Positions 6,387-16,009 of a stretch of DNA of 39,054 bases are shown one piece after another. Source of the stretch: Acidobacteriota bacterium (GTDB taxonomy: Bacteria; Acidobacteriota; Terriglobia; Bryobacterales; Bryobacteraceae); NCBI GenBank assembly GCA_026394075.1, contig JAPKYX010000155.1, forward strand, positions 1-39,054, given 5' to 3'. Made by a program: the position numbers and the translations under genes. The notes under the pieces are model-generated. The model was not told the DNA's origin. It did no database searches and saw nothing but the letters and a program-made list of their open reading frames with translations. Positions within the stretch are counted from its first letter, which is position 1. The number at the start of each line of letters is the position of its first letter.

Positions 6387-8480
6387 ATGATGACCGCAAC
6401 CCCTACCGAAGTGACGACCGTAACGCTCTCCATTAATGGACAGAGCGTGACGGCGCCCGCAGGCACGCTGCTGATCGAAGTCTGCAAGAAGCTGGGCACG
6501 GAAGTGCCGGCCTTCTGCTACTACGAAGGCTTCTCGCTGCAAGCGGCCTGCCGCATGTGTCTGGTCGAGATCGAGAAATTCCCCAAGCTACAAGCCTCCT
6601 GCACGATTCCGGTGTCGGAAGGCATGGTGGTGCGCACGGAGTCTCCGGCCGTGGTTGCCGCGCGCAAGGACATGCTGGAGTTCCTGCTGTCGAACCACCC
6701 CCTGGACTGTCCGGTCTGCGACAAGGGCGGCGAGTGCGAACTGCAGGACATGACGTTCCGCTACGGCGCGGGCGAATCGCGGTTTACCGAAATCAAGGTC
6801 CACACCCCGGAGAAGCAGTGGAGCCCGGTGGTGTTCTATGACGCACCGCGTTGCATCCTTTGCTACCGCTGCGTGCGTGTTTGCGATGAAGGGTTGGGCG
6901 TGGGCGCGCTGGGTATCCAGTATCGCGGCGTTGGGGCGGAGATCATCCCGAATATGGGCGATCACCTCAACTGCGATGAGTGCGGCGCTTGCATCGACAT
7001 CTGCCCGGTAGGCGCGCTGACCAGCGGTGCTTATCGCTACAAGACCCGGCCGTGGGAAATGAACCACGTCGGCACGGTCTGCACGCACTGCTCGAACGGT
7101 TGCAAGACGACGCTGGGTGTCCGGACGGATGAGATCATCCGCGGCAACAATCGTGACTCGTCCGGCATCAATGGCGAATTTCTCTGCGGCAAGGGCCGCT
7201 ATGCGTTCGACTTCAATAAGCATGAAGATCGTCTGACCTCGCCGCTGATCCGCAAGGATGGGCAGCTGGTGGAGGTCTCCTGGTCGGAAGCCTTGAAGGC
7301 CGTGGCCACCAAGTTCTCTGAGACGCAGGCGGCCGGTGGGTCGTTTGGCGTGATCGGCGGCGTGCATTCGACCAACGAGGAGAACTACTTCCTCCAGAAG
7401 TTTGCCCGCCAAGGCTTGAAGACGGCCAACCTGGACCATCAGCGGACGGGCGACGTTCCCGCGCTGCTGGATGCTCTTTCGGGCAAGTCCGATGTGCTGG
7501 CCACTACGGACGACCTCTACAACACCGCTGCGGCGCTGGTGATCGGGTCCGACCTGGCCCAGCAGCATCCGTTCCTGGCTTATCAGTTGCGCGCCAATGG
7601 CCGCCACCACAATGCTCGCGTCTACACGGTAACGCCGGGTAAGGTGCGCGAAGCCGATTATGCGGCCGCCTCGCTTACGTATGGTTCGACGTCCGAGCTG
7701 TTCGGGAAGCTCGATGAGTTGCGTGATCGCCTGAAGGCGGAACCGGAACTGGTGATTCTGTTCTCGGACGCCATCAAGGGTGCCGATGTGGCGAAGCTGG
7801 TGGCTTATGGCGATTCGCTCGGCATCACGGTGAAGTATGTGGCGCTGGTCGATTACTCGAATTCGCGCGGCGCGCTCGACATGGGCTTGCTGCCGACGCT
7901 GGGGCCGGGCTATCACGCCGCTCCGGTGAACGGGCTGGCGGCTCCGGACATGCTGGCGGCGGGCCTCGATGTGTTGTGGGTGGTGGGTGCCGATTCCGGC
8001 AAGGGCAACGCCAAGTTCACGGTGGTGCAGGATATGTTCCTGACGCCCACCGCGGCGGCCGCCGATATTGTGCTGCCTTCGGCTTCGGCTTACGAGAAGT
8101 CCGGAACGGTCACCAACGTGTGCGGCCAGGTGCAGAAGTTGAAGCCCGCCGTGCGCACCATGGGCACCAAGCCGGATTTGGAGATCATGGGCTTGATCGC
8201 CCGTGAGATGGGCTTGAATCTGGGTATTTGGACCCACGATCATGTTTTGACGGAGATTCGATCGGGCGTGGCTGGGTATAATGTGCCTTTGCCGATCATC
8301 CAGACCGGGGGTGCCGCACAGGCGCAGCCGGTGAATGGCCGGGTGCCACTGGATGGACGGCCGGAGCTAGTCCAGTCCGCGCAAGACACGCTGTTCACTT
8401 CGGGTACGCTGGGGCGTTATTCCAAAGCGCTGACCTCGGTGATCGAGTATCCGGGCAAGTTGTACTCGGACAACCAATGA
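6387..8480 (+). CDS. nuoG: NADH-quinone oxidoreductase subunit G
   Basis: 697 residues, the large iron-sulfur subunit. In order: an N-terminal [2Fe-2S] domain with C44, C55, C58, C72 (N1b); a His-Cys3 motif H104/C108/C111/C117 (N5); two ferredoxin-like Cys runs C156-x2-C-x2-C and C196-x2-C-x2-C-x3-C (N4 and its neighbour); then C232-x2-C-x3-C-x27-C267, the extra off-path cluster N7 found only in some bacteria; and a molybdopterin-oxidoreductase-like domain to the end. The C-terminal domain is shorter than in E. coli NuoG (about 900 residues). Two adjacent ATGs occur (6387 and 6390), and GAGGAA lies upstream. The stop codon overlaps the nuoH start by four bases. Confidence 0.97.
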   Translation: MMTATPTEVTTVTLSINGQSVTAPAGTLLIEVCKKLGTEVPAFCYYEGFSLQAACRMCLVEIEKFPKLQASCTIPVSEGMVVRTESPAVVAARKDMLEFLLSNHPLDCPVCDKGGECELQDMTFRYGAGESRFTEIKVHTPEKQWSPVVFYDAPRCILCYRCVRVCDEGLGVGALGIQYRGVGAEIIPNMGDHLNCDECGACIDICPVGALTSGAYRYKTRPWEMNHVGTVCTHCSNGCKTTLGVRTDEIIRGNNRDSSGINGEFLCGKGRYAFDFNKHEDRLTSPLIRKDGQLVEVSWSEALKAVATKFSETQAAGGSFGVIGGVHSTNEENYFLQKFARQGLKTANLDHQRTGDVPALLDALSGKSDVLATTDDLYNTAAALVIGSDLAQQHPFLAYQLRANGRHHNARVYTVTPGKVREADYAAASLTYGSTSELFGKLDELRDRLKAEPELVILFSDAIKGADVAKLVAYGDSLGITVKYVALVDYSNSRGALDMGLLPTLGPGYHAAPVNGLAAPDMLAAGLDVLWVVGADSGKGNAKFTVVQDMFLTPTAAAADIVLPSASAYEKSGTVTNVCGQVQKLKPAVRTMGTKPDLEIMGLIAREMGLNLGIWTHDHVLTEIRSGVAGYNVPLPIIQTGGAAQAQPVNGRVPLDGRPELVQSAQDTLFTSGTLGRYSKALTSVIEYPGKLYSDNQ

Positions 8481-9670
8481 ACTATTTTCTTCTGACGTTG
8501 ATTAAGGCGGGCTTGATCGCCTTCGTGCTGGTCACCGTGCTGGCCTACCTGGTGTGGGTGGAGCGCAAGGTGCTGGCCCATATCCAGTTGCGCGTCGGTC
8601 CGAACCGCGTGGGGCCGCACGGGTTGCTGCAACCGCTGTCGGACTTGGTGAAGCTGTTGTTTAAAGAAGGCTTCATCCCCTCGCACGTCAATCTGTTCTT
8701 CTACCTGCTGGCGCCATTCATGGCGGTGGCGTTGTCGCTGGGTTCCATCGCAGTTATTCCGCTGGGTCCGCAGATCGATGTGTTCGGCATCAAGACCAAC
8801 CTGGGGCTGGCGGATGTCAACATCGGCATTCTGTTCATGCTGGGCCTGGGGTCACTCGGTGTCTACGGTGTAGCGCTGGCCGGCTGGGCGTCCAACAACA
8901 AGTACGCCCTCATCGGCGGCTTGCGCAGCGCAGCGCAGATGATCAGCTACGAACTGCCGTTGGCGCTGGCGATTGTCGCTCCGCTGCTGATGTTCAACAC
9001 GCTCTCGTTCCGGGAAGTGGTGGACGCGCAGGGCGGTTATCTGTTCGGCTTCATCCCGCAGTGGGCGATCTTCCAGTTGCCGGTTCCGCAGTTGATCAGC
9101 TTCATCATCTTCCTGATCGCGGCCTTTGCGGAAACCAACCGCATCCCGTTCGATTTGCCGGAAGCGGAAAACGAGCTGGTGGCCGGTTTCCACACTGAAT
9201 ACTCCTCGATGCTGTTCGCGGCGTTTTTCACCGCTGAATATGGCCACATCACCACGGCTTGCATGGTTGCTTCGGTCCTGTTCCTGGGTGGCTGGCAGCC
9301 GCTGTGGCCCGCCGCTTATGGCTCCGATTTCTTCCCGGTGGTCGCCCACTGGTTCTTCGCTGCCATCTGCTTCTGGCATGCCCGGCAACCGGCGCGTAGC
9401 TATGACCGCTACACGATGCCCATCCTGGGAATCATCCTGTTCGGCGCGGGTGGCCTCTTCCTGGTGCCTTTCCTGAAGCCGATCCTGGTGCCGCTGTTCT
9501 GGTTCCTGTCCAAGGTCGCCTTCCTGATCTTTACCTTTGTCTGGGTTCGCGGCACGCTGCCGCGCTTCCGCTATGACCAGCTGATGCGGTTCACCTGGAC
9601 TTTCCTGTTCCCGGTGGCGCTGGTCAATCTGCTGATAACGGGCCTGCTGGTGGCCCTGACTACGAAATGA
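8477..9670 (+). CDS. nuoH: NADH-quinone oxidoreductase subunit H
   Basis: 397 residues, the membrane subunit that joins the peripheral arm to the proton-pumping arm and forms the quinone entry channel. About eight membrane segments are visible. The loop signatures VWVERKVLAHIQLRVGPNRV, AETNRIPFDLPEAENELV and GFHTEYSSM are intact, with their acidic residues. The start overlaps the nuoG stop (ATGA). The usual next gene, nuoI, is absent: only 52 bases separate it from nuoJ. Confidence 0.97.
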   Translation: MNYFLLTLIKAGLIAFVLVTVLAYLVWVERKVLAHIQLRVGPNRVGPHGLLQPLSDLVKLLFKEGFIPSHVNLFFYLLAPFMAVALSLGSIAVIPLGPQIDVFGIKTNLGLADVNIGILFMLGLGSLGVYGVALAGWASNNKYALIGGLRSAAQMISYELPLALAIVAPLLMFNTLSFREVVDAQGGYLFGFIPQWAIFQLPVPQLISFIIFLIAAFAETNRIPFDLPEAENELVAGFHTEYSSMLFAAFFTAEYGHITTACMVASVLFLGGWQPLWPAAYGSDFFPVVAHWFFAAICFWHARQPARSYDRYTMPILGIILFGAGGLFLVPFLKPILVPLFWFLSKVAFLIFTFVWVRGTLPRFRYDQLMRFTWTFLFPVALVNLLITGLLVALTTK

Positions 9671-9722
9671 GACTGGACCATCACATGAGGCCAATCGAAA
9701 ACAGAAGGAACGGTACCCGGCC

Positions 9723-10232
9723 ATGATGGGTGTGATCCTCTTCGCTATCTTCGCCACGGCAGCCGTCGCTTGCGGCATCAATCTGGTGCTGCAGCGCCAC
9801 CCGGTAACGAGCGCCTTGTCGCTGATCGGGGTGATGGGCTCGCTCGCGGTTCTCTATTTGTTGCTGGGGGCCGAGTTCATCGCCGCCGTCCAGTTGATCG
9901 TCTACGCCGGCGCCATCATGGTGCTGTTCCTGTTCGTCATCATGCTGCTGAATGCGGGCGAGGAGCGCAAGATACCGGGCAAGAGTCTAGTCAGTAAACT
10001 GATCGGGCTGCCCGTGTTCGTCCTGTTCCTGGGCTTGGTGGCCTACCTGATCCAAACTCAATACACGCACGCCGGATCGCCGGTGGATTTCGACGCCTTC
10101 ACGGGCGGCGGACCGCGTGAAGTAGGTATGGCGCTGTTTACCACCTACCTGCTGCCGTTTGAAGTCACTTCTGTTCTGATCCTGATCGCCATCCTGGGCG
10201 CCATCGTGCTGGCCCGCAAGGAGATCGACTAA
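9723..10232 (+). CDS. nuoJ: NADH-quinone oxidoreductase subunit J
   Basis: 169 residues with five predicted membrane segments. The third holds the family motif QLIVYAGAIMVLFLFVIMLLN, where a pi-bulge helix couples quinone reduction to proton movement. The gene starts with ATGATG after an AGAAGGAA-type ribosome site 12-19 bases upstream. It follows nuoH and precedes nuoK by 27 bases. Confidence 0.96.
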   Translation: MMGVILFAIFATAAVACGINLVLQRHPVTSALSLIGVMGSLAVLYLLLGAEFIAAVQLIVYAGAIMVLFLFVIMLLNAGEERKIPGKSLVSKLIGLPVFVLFLGLVAYLIQTQYTHAGSPVDFDAFTGGGPREVGMALFTTYLLPFEVTSVLILIAILGAIVLARKEID

Positions 10233-10259
10233 AGCCCCGGCCTGGAGGCTCGAACCGCC

Positions 10260-10595
10260 ATGGATTTTACCCTTCCCCCCCTTCCCATCTCGGCAATCCC
10301 GTTGTCGGCCTACCTGATCCTCAGTGCGATCTTGTTTGGCTTGGGCATCTGTGGATTCTTGTTCCGCCGTAATCTGATCACGGTGTTTATGTCCATCGAG
10401 CTGATGCTGAACGCCGTCAATTTAAGCTTCGTCGCCTTCTCCCATCAGATGAAGCAGGCTGACGGGCAAATCTACAGTTTCTTTGTGATGGTGGTGGCGG
10501 CGGCCGAAGCCGCGGTGGGTCTGGCGATCATCCTGACGGTGTTCAAGAACCGCGAAACGCTTGAAGTAGACGAAGTCGACAATCTGAAACTGTAA
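10260..10595 (+). CDS. nuoK: NADH-quinone oxidoreductase subunit K
   Basis: 111 residues, three membrane segments, MrpC-like. The two membrane glutamates needed for proton pumping are present: E47 ([11 protein letters not shown]) and E83 ([11 protein letters not shown]). A Pro-rich stretch ([10 protein letters not shown]) precedes the first helix. It lies 8 bases before nuoL. Confidence 0.97.
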   Translation: MDFTLPPLPISAIPLSAYLILSAILFGLGICGFLFRRNLITVFMSIELMLNAVNLSFVAFSHQMKQADGQIYSFFVMVVAAAEAAVGLAIILTVFKNRETLEVDEVDNLKL

Positions 10596-10603
10596 CCAAC
10601 ATC

Positions 10604-12586
<1,983 letters not shown>

Positions 12587-14158
12587 ATGCTCGACTTGGT
12601 ACTGTTCCTCCCGCTCGTGGGCTTTCTGCTGGCGCTGCTAGTGCCGGCGGAGAAGGCAAAATACTTTGCCCTGATCTTCTCGCTGGTGCTGTTTGTGATC
12701 TCCCTGGGCTTAATCGGCCCCGTCCTGGCCAATCCCGGCGAATACAGCTTCGTCACGGATACACCCTGGATCTCCACGCCCAATATCCGCTACCACATCG
12801 GCCTTGACGGCCTGTCACTGTGGCTGGTGATCCTGACGACCTTCCTGACGCCGCTGGCGGTGCTGGTTTCCTGGAACTACATCGGCCACCGGATGAAGGA
12901 ATACTATGCGTTCCTGATCCTGTTGGAGTTTGGCGTGATCGGCGTGTTCGTCTCGCTCGACCTGTTCCTCTACTACGTGTTCTGGGAAGTGGGCTTGGTC
13001 CCGATGTACTTCCTGATCGGCATCTGGGGCCATGACCGGCGCATCTATGCCGCGGTCAAGTTCTTCCTCTACACGATGGTGGGCAGCGTTCTGATGCTGG
13101 TGGCGATCATCTATCTCTACCTCAAGTCGGGTACGTTCGACTACACCGTCATCCTGCAGCAGATGGCTTCGGGTCAGCTGAAGCTGGCTCCGGAAGAAGC
13201 ACTTCCGCTGTTCCTGGCTTTCTTTGTGGCCTTTGCGATCAAGGTGCCCCTGTTCCCGCTGCACACCTGGTTGCCGGACGCGCACGTCGAAGCGCCCACT
13301 GCCGGTTCCGTCATGCTGGCCTCGGTGATGCTGAAAATGGGCACCTATGGCCTGGTCCGCTATTGCCTGCCGCTGTTCCCAAATGCCGCGCGTGAATGCG
13401 CCCCCTGGATTGTGGGGCTGGCCATTATCGGCATCGTCTACGGAGCACTGGTCGCACTCGTGCAGCCCAATATGAAGAAACTGGTGGCCTACTCCTCGGT
13501 GTCGCACCTGGGTTTCGTGGTCCTCGGCGTATTCAGCTTCAACCAATTGGCGCTGGACGGAGCGGTTTACCAGATGCTGAATCACGGAGTTTCGACCGGT
13601 GCACTCTTCATGCTGGTCGGCATGATGTATGAACGCCGCCATTCGCTGGAGATATCGGATTACGGTGGCGTGGCCACGCAGGTGCCGCACTTGGCGACGG
13701 TGTTCCTCATCACCACCCTGGCCTCCGTGGGCCTCCCGCTGCTCAATAACTTTGTCGGCGAACTGCTGGTGCTGCAAGGGGCGGCGATGGTGAACATCAG
13801 TTGGGCCGTCTTCGCGGCCATCGGCGTCATTCTGTCGGCTTGCTACATGCTGTGGCTCTACCAGCGGGTGTTCTTTGGCCGGACTTCCCACGACACGGCC
13901 CATCACTTTGAGAATCAAGACTTGAAGACCAGAGAATGGGTGGCCATTGTCCCACTGCTGGTTTTGATGGTCTGGATGGGAGTGGCTCCGATGGGCTTCC
14001 TGGCACCGATCAGCGTGGCTGACAACAAGACTTTGCAACAATCGAAACTCAATGTGGAGCTTAAAGTGACCGCTCCCGCACCGCCGGCCTTGCCGGGTAG
14101 TGCTGGGACCACTGTCCAGGTGGCCCAAACCGCCGCGGGGGTGAACAATGCCCGCTAA
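12587..14158 (+). CDS. nuoM: NADH-quinone oxidoreductase subunit M
   Basis: 523 residues, an antiporter-like proton-pumping subunit. The essential Glu segment YYVFWEVGLVPMYFLIGIWG and the Lys helix AIKVPLFPLHTWLPDAHVEAP, followed by TAGSVMLASVMLKMGTYGL, are intact. The C-terminal 45 residues are a polar tail rich in Ala, Pro and Thr (VTAPAPPALPGSAG). It begins on the base after the nuoL stop and overlaps the start of nuoN by 11 bases, a sign of translational coupling. Confidence 0.97.
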   Translation: MLDLVLFLPLVGFLLALLVPAEKAKYFALIFSLVLFVISLGLIGPVLANPGEYSFVTDTPWISTPNIRYHIGLDGLSLWLVILTTFLTPLAVLVSWNYIGHRMKEYYAFLILLEFGVIGVFVSLDLFLYYVFWEVGLVPMYFLIGIWGHDRRIYAAVKFFLYTMVGSVLMLVAIIYLYLKSGTFDYTVILQQMASGQLKLAPEEALPLFLAFFVAFAIKVPLFPLHTWLPDAHVEAPTAGSVMLASVMLKMGTYGLVRYCLPLFPNAARECAPWIVGLAIIGIVYGALVALVQPNMKKLVAYSSVSHLGFVVLGVFSFNQLALDGAVYQMLNHGVSTGALFMLVGMMYERRHSLEISDYGGVATQVPHLATVFLITTLASVGLPLLNNFVGELLVLQGAAMVNISWAVFAAIGVILSACYMLWLYQRVFFGRTSHDTAHHFENQDLKTREWVAIVPLLVLMVWMGVAPMGFLAPISVADNKTLQQSKLNVELKVTAPAPPALPGSAGTTVQVAQTAAGVNNAR

Positions 14159-15611
14159 CCTGTGGCCCTCTTCCACTGACCTGCTCCGCTTCGGCCCGGA
14201 GATCCTGCTGACCCTCATCGGCACCCTGATGATGGTGCTGGAGCCGTTGCTCGACAACAAGCGCGTCTTCCGCACGCTTTCGCTGTTCACCCTGCTGGCG
14301 GCCATCGGCGTCACCATGGCTGCTCATGGCGTACCGGGTCTCTCCTACGCCAACATGATCATCGTGGATGGCTTTGCCACCTTCTTCCGCTTGCTGGTAT
14401 TGGGCGTGGCAATCCTAACCGTCCTGATCTCGGGCGACTACCTTGAAAAGGAAGGGCACGAGAGCGGTGAGTTCTACGCCCTGCTGCTGTTCTCGGTGGT
14501 TGGCCAAGGCATCATGGCGTGCGCCAATGAATTGATCATGGTGTTTGTGGGAATCGAGATCTCCTCGATCGCCTCCTACATCCTGACCGGCTATCTGCGG
14601 GACGACAAGCGCAACAACGAAGCGGCCATCAAGTACTTCCTGCTTGGTTCCTTCGCCACGGCTTTCCTGCTCTATGGCGTGGCCTGGATTTACGGCCTGA
14701 CCGGCAGCACCAACCTCACCGACATCCGGACGGTTCTCAGCAGCCCCAACTTCACCAACTCCGCCTCGCTGGTGGGGATGTCGGCGGCGCTCATGTTTGT
14801 CGGATTCGCCTTTAAGGTCTCAGCCGCCCCCTTCCAAAGCTGGGCTCCTGACGTCTACCAGGGTGCCCCGGCACCGGTCAGCGCCTTCATGAGCGCTGGC
14901 CCCAAAGCAGCCGCCTTTGCCGTTTTCATCCGCGTGTTCCTCACGGCCTACGGCCCGATCAGCGATACCTGGGTGCCGCTGGTGGGCATTGCCGCCCTGG
15001 CCACGATGACCATTGGAAACTTTGCCGCCTTGCGCCAGAACAACATCAAGCGCCTGCTGGCCTACTCCTCGATCGCCCACGCTGGATATGTTCTGGTGGC
15101 GATCGCGGCGCACTCGACCGTCGGCACACAAGCGGTGATGTTCTACCTGGCTTCCTACGTCTTCATGAACGTGGGCGCCTTCGCCGTTGTCACCTACTTC
15201 GCCCGCAAGGGTGAGCGGTACGTCAGCATCGACGACCTTTCCGGTCTCGCCGTGCGCCAACCAGCGATGGCGGCGATGCTCACCATCTTCATGCTCAGCC
15301 TGATCGGTGTGCCGCTGACTGCCGGCTTCTTCGGCAAGTTCTACATCTTCAAAGCGGCCCTCGATTCCAACCTGGTCTGGTTGACCATCCTGGGCCTGCT
15401 CAACTCCGCCGTGGCCGCCTACTACTACCTCCGCATTCTGGTGGTGATGTATATGCGCGAACCCGGCGAAGCAACCAACAACATGGACGAAGCACCCTTC
15501 GCCCTGCGCCTCACCGTCTGGGCTTCGGCCCTGGCCACGCTGGTGCTGGGTGTCATGCCGGGCCTGCTGCTGGACGTCGCGGGCCGTTGGGTTCTCGCGG
15601 TCGGCCGCTAG
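14148..15611 (+). CDS. nuoN: NADH-quinone oxidoreductase subunit N
   Basis: 487 residues, the third antiporter-like subunit. Signatures: FVGIEISSIASYILTGY, KVSAAPFQSWAPDVYQGAPA, PVSAFMSAGPKAAAF, and NIKRLLAYSSIAHAGYVL. The last gene of the operon; a strong hairpin follows 23 bases after its stop. The start ATG lies inside the nuoM reading frame. Confidence 0.97.
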   Translation: MPANLWPSSTDLLRFGPEILLTLIGTLMMVLEPLLDNKRVFRTLSLFTLLAAIGVTMAAHGVPGLSYANMIIVDGFATFFRLLVLGVAILTVLISGDYLEKEGHESGEFYALLLFSVVGQGIMACANELIMVFVGIEISSIASYILTGYLRDDKRNNEAAIKYFLLGSFATAFLLYGVAWIYGLTGSTNLTDIRTVLSSPNFTNSASLVGMSAALMFVGFAFKVSAAPFQSWAPDVYQGAPAPVSAFMSAGPKAAAFAVFIRVFLTAYGPISDTWVPLVGIAALATMTIGNFAALRQNNIKRLLAYSSIAHAGYVLVAIAAHSTVGTQAVMFYLASYVFMNVGAFAVVTYFARKGERYVSIDDLSGLAVRQPAMAAMLTIFMLSLIGVPLTAGFFGKFYIFKAALDSNLVWLTILGLLNSAVAAYYYLRILVVMYMREPGEATNNMDEAPFALRLTVWASALATLVLGVMPGLLLDVAGRWVLAVGR

Positions 15612-15634
15612 TCTAACCGCTCACATCCGCTAAG

Positions 15635-15668
15635 AAAGGGGGCCAGTCCACGGCCCCCTTTGCATTTT
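15635..15668. terminator. Bidirectional terminator after nuoN
   Basis: A perfect 10-pair stem (AAAGGGGGCC with GGCCCCCTTT) encloses a 7-base loop. TTT closes the stem on the plus strand and TTTCTT follows on the minus strand, so it can end both nuoN and the convergent small gene. Confidence 0.85.
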
Positions 15669-15855
15669 ATGGCTGGATCTGCCGCGCAGAATCATCCGGA
15701 TCCGGTCGCCCATCCCGGATAATCCGCAATGCCTCACCACTCAAGTCCACGGTGTCCTCAATGGGCGCAGATGGCTTTCGGCCTCGGCCCAGACTCTGGA
15801 GCGACGACTCCATTTTGGTCAGCCGGGGCGATTCGGGAACTTCGATGACCTTCAT
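15667..15855 (-). CDS. Small hypothetical protein
   Basis: A 62-residue acidic/basic soluble peptide (MKVIEVPESPRLTK ... IEDTVDLSGEALRIIRDG). No signal peptide or membrane segment is visible. The central TVDLSGEAL resembles the 'V(D/E)LS.EA' segment seen in several small regulatory proteins, including FlgM-like anti-sigma factors, but the similarity is too short to assign. Its stop codon lies directly at the hairpin shared with nuoN, which supports its being a real transcription unit. An AGGGA lies immediately before the ATG, closer than usual for a ribosome site. Confidence 0.5.
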   Translation of the reverse strand: MKVIEVPESPRLTKMESSLQSLGRGRKPSAPIEDTVDLSGEALRIIRDGRPDPDDSARQIQP

Positions 15856-15924
15856 TCCCTGATGCTAGGCAATCCCGGCACCGTGGGCTATCCAGCGTAG
15901 GCCTCATCAGCAGGGCTAAAGAAC

Positions 15925-15977
15925 CTGTAGGCCCCACTCAGGTGAAGCACCGGCTTGACGCCGGTTCGCACCTACAG
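15925..15977. repeat. REP-like hairpin element
   Basis: An inner hairpin ACCGGC-TTGAC-GCCGGT (15949-15965) is flanked by the inverted heptamers CTGTAGG (15925) and CCTACAG (15971). The size and the GC-rich palindrome in an intergenic gap fit a repetitive extragenic palindrome. I see no second copy in this window, so repetition in the genome is inferred. The rest of the 154-base gap shows nothing clear. Confidence 0.45.
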
Positions 15978-16009
15978 CGGCGGCTGCTTCCGCCGGGGCA
16001 CCAACTGGC

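Noticed and set aside
6588..8243. 551-codon open frame on the minus strand opposite nuoG
   Set aside because: High-GC antisense shadow. NuoG motifs on the plus strand are complete and the antisense product has no recognisable domain.
12815..14317. 500-codon open frame on the minus strand opposite nuoM
   Set aside because: Antisense shadow, rich in His, Gln and Arg with no domain, and spanning a real gene boundary.
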